Origin: Jatrophihabitans sp.
GTDB taxonomy: Bacteria > Actinomycetota > Actinomycetes > Mycobacteriales > Jatrophihabitantaceae
Assembly (NCBI GenBank): GCA_036399055.1
Contig: DASWNX010000040.1
Span: 221,056 to 285,055, forward strand
Direction of reading: 5' to 3'
Length of the DNA stretch: 64,000 nucleotides
Of the stretch, positions 42,902 through 53,200 are shown one piece after another (the stretch's first letter is position 1; each line of letters opens with the position of its first letter). The notes under the pieces were generated by a model. It did not search any database. It saw only the letters and a list, made by a program, of their open reading frames with translations, and was not told the origin of the DNA. The translations under genes were made by a program, and so were the position numbers.

Positions 42902-45900
42902 GTGGCGATTAACACGCATTTTCAGCCGGTGTCCGACCTTCCCGACAACGGTCAGCTGGTTGCCGTCCGTGGACGTAACTGGGTCGTGACCGATGTCCAG
43001 CCCAGCGCGCTCCCGTACGACGTGACCGCGGCCAGCATTGGTGAGGGCACGACGTTCGTGAGCCTGAGCAGCGTCGAGGATGACGGCCTGGGTGAGGAAC
43101 TCCGCGTCCTGTGGGAGCTCGAGTCCGGCCGTAAGGTCCTCAACCGCGCCACCCTCCCTGACGTTCGCGAGGGGCGCTTCGACGACCCCGCTCAGCTCGG
43201 CGCTTTCCTCGACGCGCTCCGCTGGGGTGCGGTCACCAGCGCCGAGGCCACAGTTTTGCAAGCCCCGTTCCGCGCCGGAATCGCGGTCGAGGACTACCAG
43301 CTCGAGCCGGCCATCCGAGCCCTGAGCCTGCCGCGCGTGAACCTGCTCGTCGCCGATGACGTCGGTCTGGGTAAGACGATCGAGGCGGGGCTGGTGGTGC
43401 AGGAGCTCCTGCTCCGAAGCCGGATCCGCCGGGTGATGGTCGTCTGCCCGGCGCACCTGACGGACAAGTGGCACGGCGAGATGCTCGACCGCTTCGGCCT
43501 GGACTTCGCGATCGTCAACAGCGAGACCCTCAGCCAGGTCCGCCGTGACCGCGGCCTGCACGCCAACCCGTTCAAGGTCTACCCGCTCACCATTGTCAGC
43601 CTGGCCTGGCTCCGCGGCCCGAAGGCCGGCAGGCTGCTCGACGAAGTCCTGTCCCAGGCGGGCCCGAGGCGCACCCGACCGCTGGACCTGCTCATCGTCG
43701 ACGAGGCCCATCACGTGGCGCCTCCCGGCAAGGGCAAGTACGCCGTCGACAGCCAGCAGACCCGCACGGTCAGGCGCCTGGCAGACCAGGCCGAGCATCG
43801 GCTGTTCATGTCGGCGACCCCGCACAACGGGTACGTCGAGTCGTGGACCGCGCTGCTCGCGATGCTCGACCCGCAGCGGTTTGCCCGCGGCGTCATCCCC
43901 GACCCGGCCGCGCTCAAGCAGATTCTGATCCGCCGCCTCAAGACCGAGATCACGAATGATGACGGAACACCGCGCTACCCGGCCCGCGAGGCCAAGGACA
44001 TCACCGTCACCTACTCGCCGGTTGAGCTGCAGGTCCAGGAGCTCCTTGCCGAGTACACCCGCAGCCGCTCCGCGAAGGCCGCCGCCGCCCGGGCAAAGGC
44101 GAAGAAGGCCGGGATAGACCTGCTGGGCCTGCTGCTGAAGAAGCGCTACTTCAGCAGCCCGGCCGCGTTCAGCCGCACGATCCTGGCGATGCGAGACAAC
44201 AGCCTGCGCATCGACCTGCAGTGGCCCAGCGTCGAGTTCGACGTCGAGTACGACTCGGCCTACGCCCACGGCCTCGACGAGGATCGCGCCCAGCTGTTCG
44301 ACGGTGATTTCACCGACGACGCCGTGGATGAGGCCGAGCAGACCGTGCTAGCCAAGGCGCAGCGCGCCGTCGGCAAGACCGAAGCCGAAGAGGCGGAGCT
44401 CCTCGAGCAGCTCTGTGCCTGGGCCGAACAGCACGGCCACGAGACTGACGCCAAGGCCACTGCCCTGCTCGACTTCCTGCGCGCGACCTGCCAGCCAGAC
44501 GGGACCTGGAACGACGAGCGCGTCGTCGTCTTCACCGAGTACCGCGACACCCAGCGCTGGCTGCTCGAGCTGCTGGAGAGGCACGGCCTAGCCGAGGAAG
44601 GTCGCGTCGCGCTCCTTTACGGCGGGATGGACGACGACCAGCGCGCGCCGATCATGCGCGCGTTCCAGCGCGACCCCGCCCAGCACAAGCTCCGCATCAT
44701 CCTCGCCACCGACACCGCCAGTGAGGGTGTCGACCTGCAGAACCACTGCCACCGGCTCGTCAACTACGACCTGCCGTTCAACCCGAACCGGCTTGAGCAG
44801 CGCGCCGGCCGGATCGACCGCTACGGCCAGACGAAGATTCCGCTCGTCTACCACTTCGCCGGCAGTGACTGGCAGACGGCGAGCAAGCACAGCTTGCAGG
44901 GGGATCTGCAGTTCCTCACGATCATCGCCCGCAAGATCGCGACTGCCCGCGAAGACCTCGGCAGTGTCAACCCGGTCATCAGCGACGCCGTCGAGCGCCA
45001 GATGCTCGGCCGCCCCGCCCGGGAATTCGACATCGACCGAACGCTTGCCAAAGCCAAGGCCGACCCCGCCCTGAAGGTCGAACGGCAGCTGCGTGAGGAG
45101 ACCGAGCGCCTCGCGGCGACGCTCGATGACAGCCGCCGCGAGCTGCACTGCTCCCCGCACGACATCGAGCGTGTCGTCCGCACCGGTCTCGCCCTTGGCC
45201 GCCAGCCCGACCTGATACCTGAGCAGCGCGACGGCACCACCGTGTTCCAGGTCGGAACCCTCACCGGCTCCTGGGCACGCACGATCGTCGACCTCAACGA
45301 CCCCGACTTCGGGCAGCGCCCGATCTCGTTCGACCCTGCCTACGCCGCCAAGCGCCAGGACGTGGTGCTCGCGCACCTGAACCACCCGCTCGTCGCGATG
45401 GCGACCCGCCTGCTGCGAGCCGAGGTCTGGGGCACCGACAAGAGCACCCTGGCCCGGGTCGCCAGCATCCGCGTCCACGACCCGGCCGTCCAAGACGAGG
45501 TTCTGGCCGCCTACAGCCGCCTCGTGCTCATCGGCGCCGACGGCAAGCGGCTGCACGAGGAGCTCGTTCCCGCAGGCGGCACCCTGCGCGGCGGGTCCTT
45601 CAACCGACTGGGTGTCGGTGACCTCGCCAAGACCCTCGACGCGGCTCTCGGCCCGGACGCTCACCCCGCCGCGGCCTCCGACAGTGCCCGCAGCGCGCTC
45701 GTGGCGGCGTGGTCGAAGGTGAGCAGCAACCTGCAGGCCGCGATCGACGCGCGCGCCCGGGAGCGCCAGGACAGCCTCGGACGCGCCCTCGGACGCCGGC
45801 GGAAGGAGGAGGAGACCCGCACGGTCGCGCTGCTCGACGCCTTCGAGACCGCCCTGACGAACGCGATCGCAGTGCAGAGCAGCCCGCAGCAGCTCAGCTT

Positions 45901-46090
45901 CGCCGACCTCGAACCTGATGAGCGACAACAGCTCACCGCCGACCGCGCCGCCTGGCAGGAACGCCTGGACCGTCTTCCCAAGGAGCGCGAGGAGGAGCTC
46001 GCCCGCATCGCCGAGCGCTACTCCAAGGTCGAGTTCTTCACCTTCCCGGCCGCGGTCGTGCACCTCGTCCCCGCGGGACCGGACCGATGA
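42902..46090 (+). CDS. drmD: DISARM SNF2-like helicase DrmD
   Basis: A 1062-residue SNF2/RapA-type helicase, the first gene of class 1 DISARM. The Walker A motif is DDVGLGKTIEAG (Lys158), the Walker B motif is DEAH (267-270), motif III is SATPHNG near 304, and the helicase C domain ends QRAGRIDRYGQ (633-643). The C-terminal third is long and charged, as in DrmD. In class 1 DISARM it accompanies the drmMI methylase and the drmABC core against incoming phage DNA. The GTG at 42902 gives a plausible family N-terminus but has only a distant GAGG upstream. Its stop overlaps drmMI by four bases (ATGA). Confidence 0.88.
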   Translation: MAINTHFQPVSDLPDNGQLVAVRGRNWVVTDVQPSALPYDVTAASIGEGTTFVSLSSVEDDGLGEELRVLWELESGRKVLNRATLPDVREGRFDDPAQLGAFLDALRWGAVTSAEATVLQAPFRAGIAVEDYQLEPAIRALSLPRVNLLVADDVGLGKTIEAGLVVQELLLRSRIRRVMVVCPAHLTDKWHGEMLDRFGLDFAIVNSETLSQVRRDRGLHANPFKVYPLTIVSLAWLRGPKAGRLLDEVLSQAGPRRTRPLDLLIVDEAHHVAPPGKGKYAVDSQQTRTVRRLADQAEHRLFMSATPHNGYVESWTALLAMLDPQRFARGVIPDPAALKQILIRRLKTEITNDDGTPRYPAREAKDITVTYSPVELQVQELLAEYTRSRSAKAAAARAKAKKAGIDLLGLLLKKRYFSSPAAFSRTILAMRDNSLRIDLQWPSVEFDVEYDSAYAHGLDEDRAQLFDGDFTDDAVDEAEQTVLAKAQRAVGKTEAEEAELLEQLCAWAEQHGHETDAKATALLDFLRATCQPDGTWNDERVVVFTEYRDTQRWLLELLERHGLAEEGRVALLYGGMDDDQRAPIMRAFQRDPAQHKLRIILATDTASEGVDLQNHCHRLVNYDLPFNPNRLEQRAGRIDRYGQTKIPLVYHFAGSDWQTASKHSLQGDLQFLTIIARKIATAREDLGSVNPVISDAVERQMLGRPAREFDIDRTLAKAKADPALKVERQLREETERLAATLDDSRRELHCSPHDIERVVRTGLALGRQPDLIPEQRDGTTVFQVGTLTGSWARTIVDLNDPDFGQRPISFDPAYAAKRQDVVLAHLNHPLVAMATRLLRAEVWGTDKSTLARVASIRVHDPAVQDEVLAAYSRLVLIGADGKRLHEELVPAGGTLRGGSFNRLGVGDLAKTLDAALGPDAHPAAASDSARSALVAAWSKVSSNLQAAIDARARERQDSLGRALGRRRKEEETRTVALLDAFETALTNAIAVQSSPQQLSFADLEPDERQQLTADRAAWQERLDRLPKEREEELARIAERYSKVEFFTFPAAVVHLVPAGPDR

Positions 46091-49000
46091 GCGCCTTCTC
46101 CAAGCCCCGGCGCGGCCGCCGGCCAAGCAGCACCGACTGGCTGCAGATCCTCGACGTCGACGGCCCGTTCCTCGCCGCACCCGTCATCACCGACACCTGG
46201 CCCGACGGCCTGCCCGCCCTCGCGCAGCCACAGCTGGACGCGCTGCGCACTGCGAGCACTTTGTACGACGCCAACCCCGGCACCCGCGACGCCTTCATCG
46301 CTCATGTCCTGACCGGCTTGCTCGACTGGCGAACCAACCTCGTCACCGGCCCTGACGCCGCCGCCTACAACGTGCAGGTCCCCGAGCACCGCCAGACCGT
46401 TGACATTCACTTCGCGCTCCGCGGCCAAGACACCGACGGGAGTCTCACCAACAGACCTCTGCTGCTCGGCATGATCCTGCCGCCGAAGACCCCCACCACC
46501 GGCCGGGCCGCCGCCGGATCCGGCACCTGGACCGCCGGGCCCGCCGACCGGCTCGCCCACGCGCTGCGCGCCCGCAAGGTCTCCCTCGGGCTGGTCACCA
46601 ACGGCGACACCTGGACCCTCGTCACCCTGTCGAAGAAGGACGGCAAGGACGAGACCAGCACCCTCAGCACCGCGGACTGGACCCGCCACGGCTGGCTCGA
46701 GGAACACCAGACGCTCCGGGCGTTCGTCGCGCTGCTGACCCGCACCCGCTTCTACGGCGTCCCCGACGCCGAGACCCTCCCGGGGCTGCTGTCACAGAGC
46801 CTCAACCGGCAGGAAGAGGTCACCGAACGGCTCGCCGAGCAGTCCCAGGCCGTCGTGGAGATGCTCGTCGCCAGCATCGGCCGCCTGGACGCCCATCACC
46901 AGGCCGAGCACGGCACCCGACTGCTGCCCGCCGGCGTCGGCCCTGCCGAGGTCTACCAGGCCGCGGTGACCGTCCTCATGCGGCTGGTGTTCCTGCTGTA
47001 CGCCGAGGAGCGCGGGCTGCTCCCGCTTGACGACGACACCTACGCCAGCGCGTACGCCGTCAACACCCTCGCCGACAGCCTCCGTGACCGGGCCACCGAC
47101 CACGGCGAAGATGCCCTGGAACGCACCGCCACCGGCTGGTACCGCCTGCTCTCACTGTTCCGCGGCGTGCACCGCGGCGCCCGGCACGAGCAGCTGATCC
47201 TGCCCGCCTACGGCGGCAGCCTGTTCGACCCGGACCGGTTTCCCTGGCTCGAAGGCCGCCCCGACGCCGACGCGCCTCTGGGCAGCGGCACCGTTCCCGC
47301 CGTCGACGACCGGACGCTGCTGAAGGCGCTCGACTCGTTGCAGACGCTGCAGTTCGCGAAGGAACGCCGGCAGGTGTCCTACCGCAGCCTCGACGTCGAG
47401 CAGATCGGCTACGTCTACGAGGGCCTGCTCGACCAGGACGCGCTCACCGCCACCGACTGGGTCCTCAGCATCGCCGTCAGCGACAAGGACCCGCGCAAGA
47501 ACGGCCCCGAGCTGCTGCTCGCCGACCTCGAAGCCAAGCGCGCGATCAGCGACGACGCGTTCGCGACCTGGCTGGTCGAGCAGATCAAGACCACCAAGGC
47601 CAACCGCAGCAAGGCCAGCATCCTCAAAGCCCTCACCCCGCTCCAGGGAGGCGACAAGCCCCGATACGAGCGGCTGGTCCGCGAAGCCTGCGTCAACGAC
47701 GACGAGATCACCGCGCGGGTGCTGCCGTTCGCCAAGCTGCTGCGGCTGGACCCGCGTGACCTGCCCGTGGTGTACCCGCCCGGCAGCCTCTACCTCACCG
47801 ACAGCGCCGCCCGAGCGAACACCGGCGCCGTCTACACACCCCGGTTCCTCGCCGAGCAGGTCGTCGAGACGACCCTCGAAGCGATCGTCTACTCACCCGG
47901 TCCGCTCGACACCGAGGACAAGAGCGCCTGGGTGCTCAAGACCCCGGAGCAGATCCTCGGCCTCAAGATCTGCGACATCGCCGCCGGGTCCGGCGCGTTC
48001 CTGGTCGCGGCCACCCGCTACCTCGCCGACCGGCTCCTAGAGTCCCACCGCTACCACGCCGCCGCTGCGACGACTTCGGCCGTCGACCCCGAGACCCCAG
48101 CCCCGGCGGGGGGCGAAACCTCAGCGGTCCTCGGCCTGCGCGAGCTCGCGCAGGCCGAGCAGGACGAGCTCAACGCGCGGCGCAATGTCATCGCTCACTG
48201 CATCTATGGCGTCGATATCAACCCGATGGCCATCGAGATGGCGAAGCTTTCTCTCTGGCTCACCAGCCTCGACCGCAACCGCCCGTTCAGCTTTCTCGAC
48301 GACCACCTCGTCGTCGGCGATAGTCTGCTCGGCATCACCAGTGCCCAGCAACTCATCGATCTGCACTTCGACCCGAAGCAGGGCCGCAAGCTCCATAAGG
48401 ACACGCTCGACCTGTTCACCTCCGGCGTCGAACGCGACCTCAAAGTCGCGGCGGAATTGCGCGCCCAAATCACTCAGACCGGTGATCGGGACAGCCGCGA
48501 CGCCGAGACTAAGCAGCGGCTCCTCCGGCGCGCGCGTGAGGTCACCGCGCGGCTTGCCCTGGTCGCGGACGGGTTGACTGCCGCAAGCCTCGCCGGCGGC
48601 AAGGACAGCGACTACTTGACGCTGGCGTCCCTGGTCAGCGCTGTTAGCACCGGTGACGACCCCGACGATGAAGCGCTTCGCGCGCGGACCACGGCGCGCC
48701 TGCAGCGCGAAGTCGGCGATGGCCAGCACCGTCCAGCCCACTTTCCACTCGCGTTCCCAGAGGTCTTCAGCGAAGGACGCACCGGCTTCGATGCGGTCGT
48801 CGGTAACCCGCCTTTCCTCGGCGGACAAAAGCTCACCGGAGCGCTTGGCGTCCCCTACCGGGAGCACCTCCTGCGGGCACTTGGGCATGGAGTCAGGGGG
48901 AGCGCCGACCTCATCGCCTACATGCTGCTCCGAGCCGTCAGCGTCCTCAATCCTGACCACGGGCAGTGCGGTCTCATCGGCACCAACACGCTCGCCCAAG

Positions 49001-50241
49001 GAGACACCCGACAGGTCGGCCTCGACCAGGTTGTCGCATCCGGCCTCGACATCCGCGCCGCCATCAAGAGCGAGAAGTGGCCGACGGACGGAGCGAATCT
49101 CGAGTTCTGCGTCGTCTGGGGCAGCAACCAACCGCGCTGCGACGGTGTGCGTGCGTTCGTAGACGGCACCCCCGTTGCCTCGATCACACCCGGCCTTGAC
49201 CCGGCCGGACGTGTCACCGGAAACCCATACCGCCTCGTCGCGAACCAGGGCATCGCCTTTCAGGGAAGCAACGTTCTCGGCATGGGCTTCACGCTCACCG
49301 AGCAGCGCGCGAGGGAGATGATCGCCGCGGACCCTCGTAATGCCGAGGTGCTTTTCCCTTACGTCAACGGCGAAGATCTCAGCAACAGGCCCGACAGCAG
49401 CGGCAGCCGCTGGATCATCAACTTCCAGGACTGGATGCTTGAGCGAGCCCAGACCTATTTAGAGCCGATGGCACAGGTGCTCGCACTCGTGAAGCCAGAA
49501 CGAGACTTTAACCGAGACCGCTCGAGGCGTGAAATTTGGTGGAGATTTACGCGCCCGGCGCTGGAACTGTATAGCAAGATCGAGCAAAGCGACCGGATTA
49601 TCGCCATTCCGCAGACGAGCAAGGCCACGTTGCCGGTGTTGGTGCCGTCAAATCAGGTGTTTTCGCACTCTACGATTGTCTTCGCCTCTAGTAGTTTGGC
49701 CCATTTCTCGCTGATATCTAGCGCGCCCCACTACTGGTGGGTTGTGACGCGCGGTGTCGGACTGAAGAATGACCCCCGCTATACCCCCTCTGACGTCTTC
49801 CAGACGTTCCCACAGCCGTTACCCACGGCTGGCATGTGTGCCGCCGGGGAGTCGCTGCACAATGACCGGTTGTCCTTCATGCTCGGGCGTCAACTGGGGG
49901 TGACGAAGACGTACAACCTTGTTCATGACCCGGCGGTAAAGGATTCCGCGGTGGCGCATCTGCGCGACCTCCATGTCGAGATCGACGAGGCCGTGTGTGA
50001 GGCGTACGGCTGGTCGGACCTGGATCTGCGGCACGCGCATTATGAGACGCGGCAGGGTGTCCGGTGGACGGTGCATCCTGAGGTGCAGGCCGAGCTCTTG
50101 GACCGGCTGCTCGAGCTCAACCATGAGCGGTATGCGGCCGAGGTCGCTGCCGGGCTGCACGACAAGAAGGGCGGCAAGAAGCCGATGAAAACGTCGCAGT
50201 CCAAGGGTGCCGAGCCGACGCTGTTTGGGGATGACGCGTGA
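46087..50241 (+). CDS. drmMI: DISARM N6-adenine DNA methyltransferase DrmMI
   Basis: A 1384-residue methylase. The SAM motif is DIAAGSGAF (630-638), followed by YGVDINPMAIEMAKLSLW near 706. The catalytic NPPF (907-910, in VVGNPPFLGG) indicates N6-adenine methylation. The N-terminal 600 residues resemble PglX/Eco57I-type proteins. In DISARM the methylase marks host DNA as self. A C-terminal specificity region (about 1115-1240) is encoded by DNA of only about 53% GC with different codon choice. The gene is coupled by ATGA to drmD and drmA. A fused nuclease motif was not recognised. PglX of BREX is the main alternative, but the flanking drmD and drmABC genes argue for DISARM. Confidence 0.87.
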   Translation: MSAFSKPRRGRRPSSTDWLQILDVDGPFLAAPVITDTWPDGLPALAQPQLDALRTASTLYDANPGTRDAFIAHVLTGLLDWRTNLVTGPDAAAYNVQVPEHRQTVDIHFALRGQDTDGSLTNRPLLLGMILPPKTPTTGRAAAGSGTWTAGPADRLAHALRARKVSLGLVTNGDTWTLVTLSKKDGKDETSTLSTADWTRHGWLEEHQTLRAFVALLTRTRFYGVPDAETLPGLLSQSLNRQEEVTERLAEQSQAVVEMLVASIGRLDAHHQAEHGTRLLPAGVGPAEVYQAAVTVLMRLVFLLYAEERGLLPLDDDTYASAYAVNTLADSLRDRATDHGEDALERTATGWYRLLSLFRGVHRGARHEQLILPAYGGSLFDPDRFPWLEGRPDADAPLGSGTVPAVDDRTLLKALDSLQTLQFAKERRQVSYRSLDVEQIGYVYEGLLDQDALTATDWVLSIAVSDKDPRKNGPELLLADLEAKRAISDDAFATWLVEQIKTTKANRSKASILKALTPLQGGDKPRYERLVREACVNDDEITARVLPFAKLLRLDPRDLPVVYPPGSLYLTDSAARANTGAVYTPRFLAEQVVETTLEAIVYSPGPLDTEDKSAWVLKTPEQILGLKICDIAAGSGAFLVAATRYLADRLLESHRYHAAAATTSAVDPETPAPAGGETSAVLGLRELAQAEQDELNARRNVIAHCIYGVDINPMAIEMAKLSLWLTSLDRNRPFSFLDDHLVVGDSLLGITSAQQLIDLHFDPKQGRKLHKDTLDLFTSGVERDLKVAAELRAQITQTGDRDSRDAETKQRLLRRAREVTARLALVADGLTAASLAGGKDSDYLTLASLVSAVSTGDDPDDEALRARTTARLQREVGDGQHRPAHFPLAFPEVFSEGRTGFDAVVGNPPFLGGQKLTGALGVPYREHLLRALGHGVRGSADLIAYMLLRAVSVLNPDHGQCGLIGTNTLAQGDTRQVGLDQVVASGLDIRAAIKSEKWPTDGANLEFCVVWGSNQPRCDGVRAFVDGTPVASITPGLDPAGRVTGNPYRLVANQGIAFQGSNVLGMGFTLTEQRAREMIAADPRNAEVLFPYVNGEDLSNRPDSSGSRWIINFQDWMLERAQTYLEPMAQVLALVKPERDFNRDRSRREIWWRFTRPALELYSKIEQSDRIIAIPQTSKATLPVLVPSNQVFSHSTIVFASSSLAHFSLISSAPHYWWVVTRGVGLKNDPRYTPSDVFQTFPQPLPTAGMCAAGESLHNDRLSFMLGRQLGVTKTYNLVHDPAVKDSAVAHLRDLHVEIDEAVCEAYGWSDLDLRHAHYETRQGVRWTVHPEVQAELLDRLLELNHERYAAEVAAGLHDKKGGKKPMKTSQSKGAEPTLFGDDA

Positions 50242-53200
50242 CCGGAGTGGCCGTGACACCGGCGGACGCTGCTGACAACCGTGGATCTGCAGTCCCAGCA
50301 GGAAAATCCAGCCCGCAGTCGTCGCTGGCAGTGCGTGGCGAGATCGAGCGGCTGCTGGCGAAGGACCTGCTCGGCCCGTGGGCCGACGATAAACGTGAGG
50401 TGCTGCCGCAGGGTGCGACGCCGGGGGAGCGCTACGTCCTCGGGGTGCTGTCGCCGCGGGGGTCTGCGTTGCAGGCAGATCTGACGGACGACACGGCGAA
50501 GGACGACGGCACCGGCAACGGGGCCGACGAGGTCGGCGCCGCCGCGGCCGCGGGGTCGATGTCCCCCGCCTCGCTGGGCCTGTCGTTTCGGGTCCCGCTC
50601 CACACCGAGCGAATCCTGGTCGAGGGCGCGTGGGGGAGGTACGTGCAGGAGCGAGCGCAGACCGCCGACGATGAGGACAAGACCTACCTGGCGTGGACAC
50701 GGCGTCCGGAGCAGTTCGAGGTCGAGCTGGACCTGACGAAAGCCGAGTCCCCCGCGGAGCTGCGAGGCGCTCCGGCGGGCGTGGTGATCCGCTCGCGGAT
50801 GCGGATCGTAGGGCAGTGCCGGTTCGTGGATGTGTCGCTGGTGAACGGGCAAGCCGAGCCGAACGAACGCCGGGACACGGCGAAGCTGTTCCAATGCCGG
50901 CTGAGCATCCGCGCGCTCGACGGGGCGGCGGCGGTGTTCCTGCCGCATTCAGATGACACGCACGCGGTCGCCGGCGACACGGCCGAGATCGGCGCCGAGG
51001 GCAATGCGGGTCCGATCGGTGACCCCGAGGTGGCGGCCCTTACGATGCTGTATCGCGGGTCGTTGCAGTTTGCGGTCGGACGGAACTGTGCCCCGGTCGC
51101 GGAGCGGCGCGACGGTGAGGACCGGGCGTGGCGGCTGTCGAGCACGGCGCTGCCGACGTACGACATCGCGCAGACTGTCGCACCCGACCCGGTCAACCAG
51201 CCGCTGCTCGCCGGGCTGAAGCTGGATATGCGCTGGCTCGGCACCGCAGAGCAGGCTGACGTGCTCGCTGCATTGACGCCGCTCGCAACCGGCTACGGCA
51301 GCTGGCTCGACCAGCAAGCCCCGCGGATCACCAATGATCCGACGCTGGCCAAGCATCAGCAGCCGGCGCAGGCGAACCTCGCGAAGGCGCGCACGATCGC
51401 CAGCCGGATGCAGGCGGGGCTCACGCTGCTCGGGGAGGACTCCGAACGGGGCCGGCAGGCGTGGCAGGCATGGCAGTTCGCGAACCTCGTGATGGCCGAT
51501 CAGCGGCAGCGCACTGAGGTTGCGGCCCGGCGGACCAGCCCGGAGCAGCCGATCGGGGAGCTGCTGGCGGCGACGGACGACCCGAAGCTGCGGTCGTGGC
51601 GGCCGTTCCAGCTCGCGTTCGTGCTGCTGAACCTGCCGTCGCTGGTCGACCCGGCGCATCCGGAGCGCAGCCTGCCGGAGTCCGATGACGGCTCCGGGCT
51701 GCTGGACCTGCTGTTCTTCCCCACCGGCGGTGGCAAGACCGAGGCGTACCTGGGCCTGACCGCGTTCACGTTCGCGATCCGCCGCCTGCAAGGGGTCGTC
51801 GGTTCCGGCGAGGACGCGCGGAACGGCGGCGCGGGGGTGGCGGTGCTCATGCGGTACACGCTGCGGCTGCTGACCGCGCAGCAGTTCCAGCGCGCGGCGG
51901 CGCTGGTGTGCGCGGCGGAGAAGCTGCGTCGCGACGCCTCGAAGACCGCGAACAACCCGTGGGGCGACGAGCCGTTCCGGATCGGCCTATGGGTCGGGTC
52001 GAGTGTGTCCCCGAACTGGTACGAGGGAGCGAAGGAAGGCGTCGAGGCGGCGAAGGACAGGCAGGGCGCCAGCCAGCAGGGCAACCCGGTGCAGCTCGTC
52101 ACCTGCCCGTGGTGCGCGCTGCCGATCTCGGCGAAGAACGCCGACTGCGACGACGACCGCCGCCGCATTCTGCTCTACTGCGCCGACCCGGACGGGCTGT
52201 GCGCGTTCGGCAAGAAACAGAGCGATGGCTTCGGTGAGGGCCTGCCGGTCGTCACCGTCGACGAGGAGGTCTACCGGCTCGCCCCCTCGCTGGTCATCGG
52301 GACGGTCGACAAGTTCGCGCAGCTTCCGCTCAACGGGCAGACCGCGCTGCTGTTCGGCCGGGTCCGCAGCGTCTGCGAGCGGCACGGGTTCCGGCACCCG
52401 GACCTGGCCGACAAGGTCGGCTGCAAGAGCGTCCACCCGGCCAAAAAGGGCCTGCCCACCTCGCACCCGAAGGACATCACCGCCCTTCGGCCGCCGGACC
52501 TGATCATCCAGGACGAGCTGCACCTGATCTCCGGTGCGCTCGGCACGATGGTCGGCCTGTACGAGACGGTCGTCGACCAGCTGGCGAGCTGGACCGTGAA
52601 CGGCAAGCAGGTCCGGTCCAAGGTCGTAGCGTCCACCGCCACCGTGCGTCGCGCGGACAGCCAGGTGCACGCGCTGTTCGCCCGCAAGACGGCGGTGTTC
52701 CCACCGCCGCTGTTCGACGCCGGCGACACGTTCTTCTCCGAGCAGATCCCCGTCACCGAGGACAAGCCTGGCCGCCGCTACCTCGGGATCTGCGCCCACG
52801 GAGTACGGGTCAAGCAGGTGCAGATCCGGGTCGCGCAGATCCTGCTCGGGGCGGCGCAGACTGAGTTCGACAAGCACGACGGCATCGGGCGCAACCCGGC
52901 CGACCCGTACATGACGCTCGTCGACTACTTCTCCTCCACAGTCGAGCTCGCCGGGATGCGCCGCATGGTGGAGGACGACATCACCCGCCGGGTCCGTCGC
53001 CTGAGCCGCCGGGGCCTGTCGAACCGGCCGACCCCGCTAATGCTCACCGAGCTCACCAGCCGCATCAACTCCGCCGACATCGGCAAGGCCCTCGCGTCGG
53101 CCGGCAACGAGTTCGACACCGCGCTGGACAGCACCGCGGCGCACCAGCACATCCAAACGCTCGCGAAGGCTCGTCGTGACGCGACGTCCCCGAAGGACAA

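Noticed and set aside
42875-42903. TTGACT upstream of drmD as a -35 element
   Set aside because: A -10 at proper spacing would fall on the start codon and does not match the consensus; no promoter was called.
46087-50241. BREX PglX as the identity of the methylase
   Set aside because: PglX is similar in the N-terminal half, but no brx genes are present and the flanking genes are drmD and drmABC.
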